In this document: positions 1 through 7,594 of the stretch, piece by piece
Layout: each line of letters starts with the position of its first letter
Position numbering within the stretch: the stretch's first letter is position 1
Assembly: GCA_031264605.1 (NCBI GenBank)
Contig: JAISDQ010000119.1
Span: forward strand, 1 to 10,908
Source of the DNA: Synergistaceae bacterium
GTDB lineage: Bacteria; Synergistota; Synergistia; Synergistales; Synergistaceae
Direction: 5' to 3'
DNA: 10,908 nt
The notes under the pieces: generated by a model
Told to the model about the DNA's origin: nothing
The model's database searches: none
What the model saw: the letters and a program-made list of their open reading frames with translations, nothing else
Program-made: the position numbers and the translations under genes

Positions 1-624
1 GCGTTTTTGTTCAAGGTTTTGCACCCGGACAACGGTACAAATTGGGGCAAATGGGTAATGCTCGCCGAAAACGGGAACAATACGCTCACGGTGAACGCCG
101 TCTTTGTCAGCGGCGACGCAGTGGCCGCCAGCGATCTCGAAATCATGCTGAAGAGCGTCTACATGGAACCTCCGCGGCCGGTCCTCACAAGCTCGGATGC
201 GGCGTCTCAGGGCGAAATTTCAGTGTTGCCCGCCTCGGCGGATGTCCGCACAGGCAGTGAAGCAGTTCAGCCCGCCCCGAAGAGTCAGGATGTCCTTACT
301 ACGAATCGCGTGATTTCCATTTCTCAGGATATCCGCTCCGCAGACAACACGCCGCCGCGTCAAGAGGATTTAACCGAGCCTGACAGAGCCGTCTCCGCCG
401 ATTTGATTAGACCGGTCAGCGCCGATGAAGACATAAAGCGGAACGACGCGGCCGCGTCAAATGACTCGCTGGTATCGCCGGATATCGGCGGCGGGGATGA
501 CGCCGTCTCCTCCGATGAATCCGGCCGAAAGACGAAAGTGCGTATTATCACTGAAAATGGAGTCGTGTCGGTTGAGGACGTCCCGACGGAGACACCCGGC
601 GGCGAAAACGGTCCCGTCGAATGA
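1..624 (+). CDS. C-terminal part of a hypothetical protein with a PsbP/DcrB-like segment and a long acidic tail (5' end outside window)
   Basis: The frame is open from the first base, so the gene starts upstream; a TTG at 7 is in frame but has no ribosome site and lies inside a folded-looking segment. The visible 207 residues have two parts. Residues 1-58 look like the end of an alpha/beta domain, with a beta strand (LTVNAVFV) and a helix ending in LKSVYMEP. From about residue 59 onward the chain is low in hydrophobics and rich in Asp, Ser, Pro and Glu, with loose repeats of VSAD/SQDI type, so it is probably disordered. The segment at residues 21-57 resembles residues 130-167 of the next gene's product, which suggests tandem paralogs and hence export of this protein too (inference; the N-terminus is not visible). 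The stop lies 49 bases before the preferred start of the next gene. No known function can be assigned. Confidence 0.7.
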   Translation, partial: AFLFKVLHPDNGTNWGKWVMLAENGNNTLTVNAVFVSGDAVAASDLEIMLKSVYMEPPRPVLTSSDAASQGEISVLPASADVRTGSEAVQPAPKSQDVLTTNRVISISQDIRSADNTPPRQEDLTEPDRAVSADLIRPVSADEDIKRNDAAASNDSLVSPDIGGGDDAVSSDESGRKTKVRIITENGVVSVEDVPTETPGGENGPVE

Positions 625-673
625 CGTTCGCGGCATTTGCTGGAAAACTTATGAAATGAGAGGAATTGCGTCG

Positions 674-1672
674 ATGATCGGAAAACTGACTGCGCTTTTA
701 TCATTGGCCGTTTTTGTCCTGGGAGGCGCCGCTCACGCTGGCTCGCAGATTTACAAAAACAATGTCCTGACCGCGTCGCATGTGACGGTTGCCGGAACTC
801 ACATCGCCGTCGTGCCTCCGAGAGGCGCGGTTTTATCGGAGACTTTCAGGGGATTCACGTTTTCCGACGACAGCGGCAGGATTGAGATTTCAGAAAGCGA
901 CGGAGCTTCGTACCGCGAGTCCGAAGGTACTCTCACGCCGGAGGGATTGCAGTCGCTTCGCGTTTCGTTTCGCGACAAAAGTCCGGTCGTACTGAACGGA
1001 GCGCCCGCCGTGCTGATCGAGGGAACTTCGGCGACGGACGCGGGTACGGGAGTTTTGCTCCTGGCTTTGGGGAACGACCGCATGACGGTGTACGTATACG
1101 GTTTTTATTCAGACGGAGACAAGGCGGCCGAGCTGGCGATGAAAAATTCCCTGTTGAGCTGTATTTTCAATCCGGGACGCGTTGAGAACGCATCCGCGGA
1201 ATACACGCTCTCGACGGCGGGGACGTCGTTAAAATTTGTGGACGAAGTGGGATCGACCAGGTATTTCACGCCGGACGGCAATCCCTTGGGCGACACGGTG
1301 GAAACCGCTTTTTTCACCGGCACCACGGCCGACGACGTTGTCCCTGCGGAAGCCAGGAAGGCGTACGCGGACTCCGCCATGGAAAAATATCTGTCCGCGT
1401 ATGAATATACTCTGATTTCGGGACGTTCGGTGAGTTACGGCGGCCTTCAGGGAACCGAGACCATCGCCGAGTTCGAAGGAACTCCGCGGCGCGCCCGCAC
1501 TTTCAGCAACGCGAACATCATGAGAGCGAGAAAAGGCAAGGCCTATCAGGTGTTGCTGTTCGACGAGGAGGAAGGTAAAATTTATATATTCAGCGGGTTA
1601 GCGGTATATGACGCCGACTCCTACGTGTCTCAGTTCGCGAGAATTTCGTCGACATTCACTAAAGTAAGATAG
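674..1672 (+). CDS. Predicted secreted protein with two PsbP/DcrB-like modules, function unknown
   Basis: This encodes 332 residues from the ATG at 674. That start follows GAGAGG (658-663) and gives a clean signal peptide: Lys4, a hydrophobic core at about residues 5-19, and an AHA cleavage site near 20-22. An in-frame ATG at 656 would add six residues (MRGIAS) and is the alternative. The mature chain seems to hold two alpha/beta modules, about 28-168 and 175-332. Each ends in a hydrophobic strand pair, a Gly-Asp or Tyr-Asp-Ala-Asp turn and a helix with a Ser-rich end (LLSCIFNP at 160-167, ISSTF at 324-328). This pattern recalls the PsbP/Mog1/DcrB fold, but that is inference from secondary-structure pattern, not a matched family. 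No catalytic motif or lipobox is visible. The gene before it carries a related segment. It is followed by an AT-rich gap, so it probably ends its transcription unit. Confidence 0.75.
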   Translation: MIGKLTALLSLAVFVLGGAAHAGSQIYKNNVLTASHVTVAGTHIAVVPPRGAVLSETFRGFTFSDDSGRIEISESDGASYRESEGTLTPEGLQSLRVSFRDKSPVVLNGAPAVLIEGTSATDAGTGVLLLALGNDRMTVYVYGFYSDGDKAAELAMKNSLLSCIFNPGRVENASAEYTLSTAGTSLKFVDEVGSTRYFTPDGNPLGDTVETAFFTGTTADDVVPAEARKAYADSAMEKYLSAYEYTLISGRSVSYGGLQGTETIAEFEGTPRRARTFSNANIMRARKGKAYQVLLFDEEEGKIYIFSGLAVYDADSYVSQFARISSTFTKVR

Positions 1673-1679
1673 CGTGAGA

Positions 1680-1690
1680 TATAATATAAT
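1680..1690 (+). promoter_or_regulatory. Possible promoter: two overlapping TATAAT boxes in an AT-rich gap
   Basis: TATAAT occurs at 1680-1685 and again at 1685-1690, in the only strongly AT-rich stretch of the left half of the window. It sits 55-65 bases before the V4R start, so this is a natural place for a promoter driving the V4R/cyclase unit. I see no good TTGACA-like -35 box 16-18 bases upstream of either copy, and no TGn extension directly before them. The call therefore rests on the -10 matches and position only. Confidence 0.35.
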
Positions 1691-1707
1691 TATAAAGTTT
1701 TTAAATT

Positions 1708-1717
1708 CGAAATTTCG
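1708..1717. repeat. 10-base perfect palindrome CGAAATTTCG
   Basis: CGAAATTTCG is its own reverse complement. It lies between the putative -10 boxes and the ribosome site of the V4R gene, where an operator or 5' UTR element could act. A 10-base palindrome in AT-rich DNA can arise by chance, so a regulatory role is only a possibility. Confidence 0.25.
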
Positions 1718-1731
1718 TAGTCATTTATTGT

Positions 1732-1738
1732 AAGGGGG
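1732..1738 (+). promoter_or_regulatory. Ribosome binding site of the V4R gene
   Basis: AAGGGGG lies six bases before the ATG at 1745, which fixes that start. Confidence 0.75.
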
Positions 1739-1744
1739 AAGAAA

Positions 1745-2275
1745 ATGATTAGCGCGACTGACGGAAGAAAATATGAATTTAGCTGGGATTTGCTGGGAGA
1801 CCTTGCGATAGGCCGTCCTAACCTGGGAAACCAAACGAGAGTCGAAGTTTATCGGCTGATGCAATTTACGTTTCGCGACGTGTTGGAGAGCAAGTTCGGA
1901 GCGGAGATGACCGACGAGATATTTTTTCAAGCCGGCGCGGTGGCGGGCAAGGAGTTTTATTCGCATTTCCTCGCTGAAGCCAAGGATGTCGGCACGTTTG
2001 TCAAGCTGCTGCAGAGCACGTTCAAGGAATACGGGATCGGGATATTTCGCATAGAGGCCGCCGACGACGACATGAAGAATCTCGTGGTGACAGTGGCGGA
2101 AGACTTGGATTGCTCGGGGCTTCCTGAACTCGAATACGAGGTTTGCACGTACGACGAGGGCTTCATCGCCGGTATTATGGAATCCTTTACCGGCAGGTTT
2201 TACGACGTCAAGGAAATAGACTGCTGGTGCACCGGGGACAGGACATGCCGATTCACGGTAGACCTGGTGGAATGA
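1745..2275 (+). CDS. Stand-alone V4R (4-vinyl reductase-type) domain sensor protein
   Basis: This encodes 176 residues. The C-terminal part carries the signature of the V4R domain, a small-molecule-binding fold related to the haem-NO-binding (H-NOX) family and first named from BchJ. C134 and a YDEGFIAGIM segment come first, then a Lys-Glu-Ile-Asp strand, then a Cys-rich end with C160, C162 and C168 around Thr-Gly-Asp and a final CRF strand. C123 is a further cysteine. The N-terminal half (NQTRVEVYRLMQFTFRDVL and on) is helical, as expected for the family. No membrane segment or signal peptide is present, so it is cytoplasmic. The next gene, a diguanylate cyclase, begins one base after this stop, so the natural inference is that this protein senses a ligand or metal and controls c-di-GMP synthesis. 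The ligand cannot be read from the sequence. The domain call is firm; the role is inferred. Confidence 0.85.
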   Translation: MISATDGRKYEFSWDLLGDLAIGRPNLGNQTRVEVYRLMQFTFRDVLESKFGAEMTDEIFFQAGAVAGKEFYSHFLAEAKDVGTFVKLLQSTFKEYGIGIFRIEAADDDMKNLVVTVAEDLDCSGLPELEYEVCTYDEGFIAGIMESFTGRFYDVKEIDCWCTGDRTCRFTVDLVE

Positions 2276-2276
2276 C

Positions 2277-3644
2277 GTGCCGCGTAAAAAAAGGCCTGAT
2301 ATAGAAGAAATATTGAAACTCGTGTACGAAATGATGCTTTCCCCAAAATTCCCCACGATTCCGGAAGAATTGGAGGGGGTAGAGCGTCTTGTCGAAATTG
2401 CCGGTTATGTACAGGCGTTTCGCGACGGCGCTTATGGTTTTGCCCACGGCGACCTGTCCTGTGATTTGAAAGGGCGCGGTTTCCTGATAGGATGCTTTAA
2501 GGAACTTCAGGCCAATCTCAGACACCTCACATGGTTCGCCAAGAGGGTCGCCTCTGGAGATTACGATCAGCAAATCGAGTTCATGGGTGATTTCTCGGAG
2601 TACTTCAACAGAATGTCGCGCGACTTTTACGAAGCGCTGAAATCGCTTCGCGAAAGCGAATCGAACCTTCTGAAAATCACGAAGGAACTGCACAAGAGCG
2701 AGGAGAGGTGGCAGCTCGCTATAGCCTGCACACAGGACGGAGTTTACGACATCGACCTCAACACGAAAAAGGCCTTTTTTTCGCCCAGAGCTTGGGAAAT
2801 ATTACGGCTGCCGCTCGTTCGCAGCGACATAGATTACGATCCCGTGACGTGGGGAAGTTTCATCCACTCCGACGACCTCGAGAAATGGGCGGAAGTCCTG
2901 AATATGTCGAGCGGTACTAAACTTACCAACGGGCAAGGTAAACATTACTTTGAATTTCGCGTGATGGCCGGCGACGAAAAGTATCGCTGGCTGGGAGTCC
3001 ATCACATGGCGATAGTCAATGCCGAAGACGTCCCCCGCCGGTACGTGGGGACGATCGAGGACATACAGGAAATGCGCGAGCACGATGAGGAGATCAGAAA
3101 GCAAGCCACTCTCGATCAGTTAACCAAACTGCCCAACAGATATCTTTACAAAGACCGTCTTTTGCAGAATATGGTCATGGCGAAACGAAACGTGACCTCT
3201 CTCGTGCTTATTCTGTGGGATCTGGACGGTTTCAAGTGGGTGAACGACACTTACGGGCATCTCGCCGGAGACAGGCTTCTCGTGGTCGTGGCGGAACTGA
3301 TGCGCGCTTCTCTTCGTGAAACCGATACGCTGGCCCGTTTCGGGGGAGACGAATTCGTCATGTTGATTACCAGCTACCGCGGCCATGAAGAAGAAGTGGC
3401 GAATCTCACGATATCGAGGATTTTCAACACGCTCTGCGAACCTCTGGACATCGGCGTCGAGAAGGTCAAAATAGGAGCCAGCTGCGGAATCAGTTTTTTC
3501 CCGAGGCATACGAACGATGGGGAAATCCTTTTCAATATGGCCGACAAAGCCCTTTACGAAGCAAAAAAAACCGGCAAAAACAAGGCAGTGGTGTGGGATA
3601 GCGGAAAATTGGGGCAGCAAAAGACCAAGCCTAAACGAAAATAA
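2277..3644 (+). CDS. PAS-GGDEF diguanylate cyclase with an N-terminal HAMP-like module
   Basis: This encodes 455 residues from a GTG start one base after the V4R stop; GGTGGA at 2266-2271 inside the V4R end can serve as ribosome site. The order is a helical N-terminus (1-57); a module at about 58-115 (GDLS, LKGRG, LRHLTW, ASGDYDQQI, MGDFSEYFNRM) seen ahead of PAS in many bacterial signalling proteins and HAMP-like in its second half; a coiled linker (about 116-142); a PAS/PAC domain (about 143-264); and a GGDEF domain (about 278-440). The GGDEF domain has TLDQLTKLPNR (278-288), WDLDGFKWVND (314-324), an intact GGDEF at 356-360, and RETD at 347-350 exactly five residues before it, the product-inhibition I-site. 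It should therefore make c-di-GMP from two GTP with feedback control. There is no transmembrane segment, so signals come from PAS, the N-terminal module or the V4R partner. The Lys-rich tail (TKPKRK) is unremarkable. tilS follows after 16 bases. Confidence 0.93.
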   Translation: MPRKKRPDIEEILKLVYEMMLSPKFPTIPEELEGVERLVEIAGYVQAFRDGAYGFAHGDLSCDLKGRGFLIGCFKELQANLRHLTWFAKRVASGDYDQQIEFMGDFSEYFNRMSRDFYEALKSLRESESNLLKITKELHKSEERWQLAIACTQDGVYDIDLNTKKAFFSPRAWEILRLPLVRSDIDYDPVTWGSFIHSDDLEKWAEVLNMSSGTKLTNGQGKHYFEFRVMAGDEKYRWLGVHHMAIVNAEDVPRRYVGTIEDIQEMREHDEEIRKQATLDQLTKLPNRYLYKDRLLQNMVMAKRNVTSLVLILWDLDGFKWVNDTYGHLAGDRLLVVVAELMRASLRETDTLARFGGDEFVMLITSYRGHEEEVANLTISRIFNTLCEPLDIGVEKVKIGASCGISFFPRHTNDGEILFNMADKALYEAKKTGKNKAVVWDSGKLGQQKTKPKRK

Positions 3645-3660
3645 GGCAGACAAATCCTCA

Positions 3661-5028
3661 ATGCAATCCAATGTGGAAAAACGGCTCCGCCGGGAGTTTG
3701 AGTCCGCCGGGAAACGGCAGGGATGGTGGGACGCCGGCGGGATTCTTGTCGCGTGCTCGGGCGGCGGAGATTCCATGGCGTTACTGTCATTGGCTCGCAC
3801 GGCGTTTAAAGGACGCATAGTCGCGGCCCACCTCGAACACGGTCTGAGGGGTGAATCCTCCGTCGCCGACGCGAAGTTCGTCGAGGAATACTGCCGAACG
3901 CACGGGATCGTCTGCCACGTGAGACACAGAAATGTGGCGGCGGACCGCATGAAAGGCGAATCCTGCGAGACCGCGGGGCGGAAGATAAGATACGAATTTT
4001 TCGAGGAAATACGCCGCGTCGAAAACCTGCCCTTCGTGGCGACCGCGCATAACGCCGAAGACGCCGCCGAGACTTTGGCTCACCATTTTTTCAGGGGAAC
4101 CGGCGTGGCCGGTCTGTCGGGAATAACGGATCTCCGCGGACACATCGTGCGCCCTCTCCTGCGTTGCGGCCGCGACGAACTGCGGACATTTCTGCGGGAA
4201 CAGGGGATTCCATGGAGAGAGGATGAGACCAACGCCTTAAACCACTACACGCGGAACAAAATACGCAATGAACTTATGCCGTGGGTGCGCTCCAACATAA
4301 ACGGGGCCGCGGACCGCGCTCTTTTGGGCCTTGCGGACGAATGTTCCGGATTGTCAGGCCGTATCGAGTCGGAGGCGGCGGTATTCTTACGCCTCGTCGT
4401 CAGAAATCACCCTTTCGCCCTCGCCGCGTGGGACGCGCCCGTGGCGAGACGCCTGTCGGATATCCAGCTCCCCGCGGTCTTGAGATTGCAGGCATCGCTG
4501 CTCGGTCTGCCGGTGCTGGACAGAAAGAGGACTCTGGAACTCTGCGGCCTTGTTCGGCGCGGGACGCGGGCGCGTTTTCAATGGGCCGGGAACGTGGAGG
4601 TATGCTGCGATAAGGCGCTTCTCGGTTGGGTAACCCGCGATATGCTCGAGTCTCCGCCGGCTGAACGCGCGGTTTTGAGCGACGCGGAACCGGTATCCGT
4701 ACGATGGGGCCCGTGGATATTGAAGGCGCGTCTCGTCCGGCGTGTCGGCGCGGATCATCGCGGCCCCGGCGTATGGAGAGGACTGATGATCGCTAGGGAC
4801 AATTGCGGAATTCTTTCGATCTCGGACGCCAATAGTCTCATGAGGCAAAATAAAACAGGTTTTCATGTTAAAATTCCATGGTGGGGCGCGCGTTTGACGC
4901 CGTTCATATCGTGGGAAAGCAAGAATTCCTTCGCGGGTTGGCTGCCCGGCGCGCGCAAAGAGGTGCGCGGCGACGGCGATTATGTTATTATTGTCAATGT
5001 TTGTGCGCAACCTGCGGAATATCTTTGA
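3661..5028 (+). CDS. tilS: tRNA(Ile)-lysidine synthase TilS
   Basis: This 455-residue protein adds lysine to C34 of tRNA(Ile2) using ATP, so that the tRNA reads AUA as isoleucine. It is an essential cytoplasmic function in most bacteria. The PP-loop SGGGDS is at residues 33-38, matching the family's SGGxDS. Then come AHLEHGLRGE (56-65), a GRKIRYEFF segment (106-114), ATAHNAEDAAET (127-138), HFFRGTGVAGLSG (142-154), RPLLRCGRDEL (164-174) and WREDETN with TRNKIRNELMP (185-207), all in family order. Residues past about 300 are weakly conserved and would hold the C-terminal tRNA-contact domain. The ATG at 3661 is chosen because the PP-loop then sits about 30 residues in, as usual. The frame is open further upstream, but that part lies inside the cyclase gene. 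The ribosome site is weak (AAGGCAG, 10 bases upstream), so coupling to the gene before is likely. The gene order tilS-hpt-ftsH matches Bacillus subtilis. Confidence 0.95.
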   Translation: MQSNVEKRLRREFESAGKRQGWWDAGGILVACSGGGDSMALLSLARTAFKGRIVAAHLEHGLRGESSVADAKFVEEYCRTHGIVCHVRHRNVAADRMKGESCETAGRKIRYEFFEEIRRVENLPFVATAHNAEDAAETLAHHFFRGTGVAGLSGITDLRGHIVRPLLRCGRDELRTFLREQGIPWREDETNALNHYTRNKIRNELMPWVRSNINGAADRALLGLADECSGLSGRIESEAAVFLRLVVRNHPFALAAWDAPVARRLSDIQLPAVLRLQASLLGLPVLDRKRTLELCGLVRRGTRARFQWAGNVEVCCDKALLGWVTRDMLESPPAERAVLSDAEPVSVRWGPWILKARLVRRVGADHRGPGVWRGLMIARDNCGILSISDANSLMRQNKTGFHVKIPWWGARLTPFISWESKNSFAGWLPGARKEVRGDGDYVIIVNVCAQPAEYL

Positions 5029-5033
5029 GGGGG
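5027..5033 (+). promoter_or_regulatory. Ribosome binding site that selects the TTG start of hpt
   Basis: GAGGGGG overlaps the tilS stop codon and is seven bases from the TTG at 5041. The ATG at 5036 is out of frame with hpt and only two bases from this site, so TTG is the supported start. Confidence 0.75.
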
Positions 5034-5040
5034 ATATGCT

Positions 5041-5586
5041 TTGGACGGGACAGGCGATTACGAACTCGATCACATAATACTCACGCGAGACGCTATCAAC
5101 AAACGGGTATCGGAAATTGCCGCCTCGATCTCGGAAGAATACAGGGGCGAGGAACTGATTTTCACCGGAGTGCTGAAGGGCGCCGTAATTTTCATGTCAG
5201 ACCTGGTGCGTTCGCTGGACCGGTCGGTGGATGCAAAAATGGATTTCATCGCCGTGTCCTCCTACGGGAATGCGTCGACTTCCAGCGGAGCGGTGAAAAT
5301 GATAAAGGACATGGATACGTACATCGAAGGCAAAAATGTCATATTGGTGGAAGATATCATGGATACCGGGCTCACCTTGTCTTATCTGAGGGAGATGCTC
5401 ATGGCCCGCGGCCCTTCCGCTTTCAGGACCTGCGTGCTCTTGGAAAAACCGGATCGCAAGAAGGTAGATTCGATCATGGACTACAGGGGATTCACCATGC
5501 CTGATGAATTCGTCGTAGGCTACGGATTGGATTACGCCGGGAAATGGCGCAACCTGCCCGATATCTGGTGCGTGACGAAGCGCTGA
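5041..5586 (+). CDS. hpt: Hypoxanthine phosphoribosyltransferase
   Basis: This 181-residue cytoplasmic enzyme transfers phosphoribose from PRPP to hypoxanthine (often also guanine), salvaging purines as IMP and GMP. The sequence shows the LKGA pyrophosphate loop (45-48), the flexible-loop region with SSYG (about 78-81), the PRPP-binding motif VEDIMDTG (103-110) with its acidic pair E104/D105, a LLEKPDRK strand-turn that contacts the purine, and a C-terminal YGLDYAGKWRNLPD loop. Length and motif order are those of the bacterial Hpt family. It starts at TTG, 12 bases after the tilS stop, with a strong GAGGGGG site. In B. subtilis the homologous protein and TilS are reported to affect ftsH expression; whether that holds here is unknown. 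Nothing is missing or broken. Confidence 0.95.
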   Translation: MDGTGDYELDHIILTRDAINKRVSEIAASISEEYRGEELIFTGVLKGAVIFMSDLVRSLDRSVDAKMDFIAVSSYGNASTSSGAVKMIKDMDTYIEGKNVILVEDIMDTGLTLSYLREMLMARGPSAFRTCVLLEKPDRKKVDSIMDYRGFTMPDEFVVGYGLDYAGKWRNLPDIWCVTKR

Positions 5587-5592
5587 CGCCAG

Positions 5593-5600
5593 AAGGAGGA
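5593..5600 (+). promoter_or_regulatory. Ribosome binding site of ftsH
   Basis: AAGGAGGA, close to the ideal anti-16S match, lies eight bases before the TTG at 5609. The TTG at 5601 directly after it is too close and out of frame, so 5609 is the supported start. Confidence 0.8.
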
Positions 5601-5608
5601 TTGTTCAT

Positions 5609-7510
5609 TTGGGCAAACTAGCGAAACATCTTGGGATATACTTGGTACTGATAGTCCTCGTTATCGGTCTCGTAAATGTGTTTCTTTCCACCGACCAAAC
5701 TCCGAAAGAGGATACGCCCATAACGTACAGCGAACTTCTGCGCGACGCGGGCAACGGGAGAATCGACAATGTCGTGATAGATGAGGGAGTGATAAGAGGC
5801 GTCTATTCGGACGGCAGGAAGTTCCGCTCATATGCCGTCGATATAGGAGATCTGGCTTACAGGCTGGCGGAAAAGGGCGTAAACGTGGAAGTCCTGCCTC
5901 CTCAAAAAACTCCCTGGTGGTCGAGCCTCATGACCTCTCTGTTCCCGACCCTCCTGCTGATAGGCGCTTGGATATTCATCCTCTACAACATGCAGGGCGG
6001 CGGCAGCAAAGTAATGAATTTCTCCAAGAGCAAGGCGAAACTTTTTCTGGACAACCGCCCGAAGGTCACCTTCGAGGATGTGGCCGGCTGCGACGAATCC
6101 AAGGAAGAGTTGCAGGAAGTGGTGGAGTTTCTGCGCGAACCGGGACGGTTTGCGAAACTTGGCGCCAAAGTGCCGCGAGGGGTTCTTTTGCTGGGTTCGC
6201 CCGGCACTGGCAAGACATTGCTTTCGCGGGCGGTCGCCGGCGAGGCGGACGTTCCCTTTTTCAGCATAAGCGGTTCGGACTTTGTGGAGATGTTCGTCGG
6301 CGTCGGAGCGGCGCGCGTCAGGGATCTCTTCGAACAGGCCAGGCGTTATCAGCCCTGCATTGTTTTCATAGACGAGATAGACGCGGTAGGGCGTCAGCGC
6401 GGCGCCGGGCTCGGGGGCGGGCACGACGAACGCGAACAGACGCTGAACCAGTTGCTGGTCGAGATGGACGGCTTCGAGCTTAGCGGAGGAATAATACTGA
6501 TAGCGGCCACCAACAGGCCGGATATCCTGGATCCCGCGCTGCTTCGCCCCGGACGCTTCGACAGACAGATCGTGGTCGACCGGCCCGATGTCAACGGGCG
6601 TCTCGCCATCCTCAAAGTCCACATAAAAGACAAAAAGACCGATCCCGCCGTCGATTTGAGCGTCATCGCCCGCCGCACTCCGGGTTTTGTGGGCGCCGAC
6701 CTCGCCAATGTCGTGAACGAGGCCGCGTTGCTTGCCGGACGCCGATCCAAGGAGATGCTCGGGATGTCCGAATTCGAAGAGGCCATAGATCGCGTAATGG
6801 CCGGCCCCGAACGAAAGAGCCGCGTGATCAGCAAAAAGGAACGCGAGATAATAGCGTATCACGAGGTCGGACACGCCATAGTGGCGCGTATGATCCCAGG
6901 TTCCGACCCTGTCCACAAAATTTCCATCATACCGCGCGGGCATATGGCGCTCGGCTATACGCTCCAGGTTCCCGAAGAGGACAGGTTCCTAGTCTCAAAG
7001 CGGGAACTGACGAACAGGATATGCGTCCTCCTGGCCGGACGCGTTACTGAAAGCATGAAGTTCGGCGACGTGACGAGCGGCGCGCAGAACGATCTCGAAC
7101 GGGCCACTCAGACGGCACGGCAAATGGTGACGCAGCTTGGGATGAGCGAGCGCTTGGGCCCGGTCACCCTCGGCAGAGAACACCACGAAGTGTTTCTTGG
7201 GCGCGACATCATGGAGGACCGAAATTACAGCGAGGAAATAGCTTACGCCATAGATCAGGAAGTGCGCCGGATAATCGACGAGTGCATGGAGCGGGTTCAC
7301 GGCATTTTGGAGGAGAATTTCGAGAAGGTCGGGGAAATCACGGCCATTCTTCTCGAAAAAGAAATTCTCGAAGGCGCGGAATTCAATAAACTGCTCGGTT
7401 TCCCTGAAAAGGACGAAAACGGGGAAAATGGGCATGACGCGGAGACTGACGCGGCCGCCAAAAACGATGGAGCGGATTCCGTCGCCAGTGAGGAACCGGC
7501 GGAGAGTTAG
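5609..7510 (+). CDS. ftsH: ATP-dependent membrane zinc metalloprotease FtsH
   Basis: This 633-residue membrane-anchored AAA+ protease degrades damaged or short-lived membrane and cytosolic proteins as a hexamer. A first membrane helix is at about 5-27, followed by a short external domain of about 75 residues and a second helix at about 104-126. The AAA module has the Walker A GSPGTGKT (196-203), a FVEMFVG pore-loop segment, Walker B (IVFIDEIDAVG) and the second region of homology with ATNRPDILDPALLRPGRFD. The protease domain has the zinc motif HEVGH (418-422) and the third ligand in GAQNDLERA (D495). All key residues are present, so it should be active. The C-terminal tail beyond about 600 is acidic and probably disordered, as is common and variable in the family. 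Start is TTG, 22 bases after hpt. The protein is complete and of normal length. Confidence 0.97.
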   Translation: MGKLAKHLGIYLVLIVLVIGLVNVFLSTDQTPKEDTPITYSELLRDAGNGRIDNVVIDEGVIRGVYSDGRKFRSYAVDIGDLAYRLAEKGVNVEVLPPQKTPWWSSLMTSLFPTLLLIGAWIFILYNMQGGGSKVMNFSKSKAKLFLDNRPKVTFEDVAGCDESKEELQEVVEFLREPGRFAKLGAKVPRGVLLLGSPGTGKTLLSRAVAGEADVPFFSISGSDFVEMFVGVGAARVRDLFEQARRYQPCIVFIDEIDAVGRQRGAGLGGGHDEREQTLNQLLVEMDGFELSGGIILIAATNRPDILDPALLRPGRFDRQIVVDRPDVNGRLAILKVHIKDKKTDPAVDLSVIARRTPGFVGADLANVVNEAALLAGRRSKEMLGMSEFEEAIDRVMAGPERKSRVISKKEREIIAYHEVGHAIVARMIPGSDPVHKISIIPRGHMALGYTLQVPEEDRFLVSKRELTNRICVLLAGRVTESMKFGDVTSGAQNDLERATQTARQMVTQLGMSERLGPVTLGREHHEVFLGRDIMEDRNYSEEIAYAIDQEVRRIIDECMERVHGILEENFEKVGEITAILLEKEILEGAEFNKLLGFPEKDENGENGHDAETDAAAKNDGADSVASEEPAES

Positions 7511-7580
7511 GCAATCCCGAAAATAAAACGGATTTCATATTTTTCCGCGTGAATTACTGAGTCTTTTTCGCGCCTTGCCG

Positions 7581-7588
7581 AGGAGGGG
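7581..7588 (+). promoter_or_regulatory. Ribosome binding site of the cheC-like gene
   Basis: AGGAGGGG lies six bases before the TTG at 7595. It favours TTG over the in-frame ATG at 7613, which would be 24 bases away from it. Confidence 0.75.
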
Positions 7589-7594
7589 AAAATT

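Noticed and set aside
461..673. Longer N-terminus for the secreted protein gene
   Set aside because: It overlaps the preceding gene out of frame and would bury the signal peptide. The start at 674 (or 656) gives a proper signal sequence.
3517..3660. Longer N-terminus for TilS
   Set aside because: The extra 48 residues are an off-frame reading of the cyclase end and would push the PP-loop far from its usual position near residue 30.
5828..6943. A 371-residue - strand reading frame opposite ftsH
   Set aside because: It lies fully inside ftsH, which is complete and conserved in every motif. No ribosome site or recognisable domain is visible on the - strand.
7511..7594. Intrinsic terminator or promoter between ftsH and cheC
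   Set aside because: The gap has T-runs and short weak inverted repeats (stems of 4-7 with mismatches), but no GC-rich hairpin before a T-run and no convincing -35/-10 pair.
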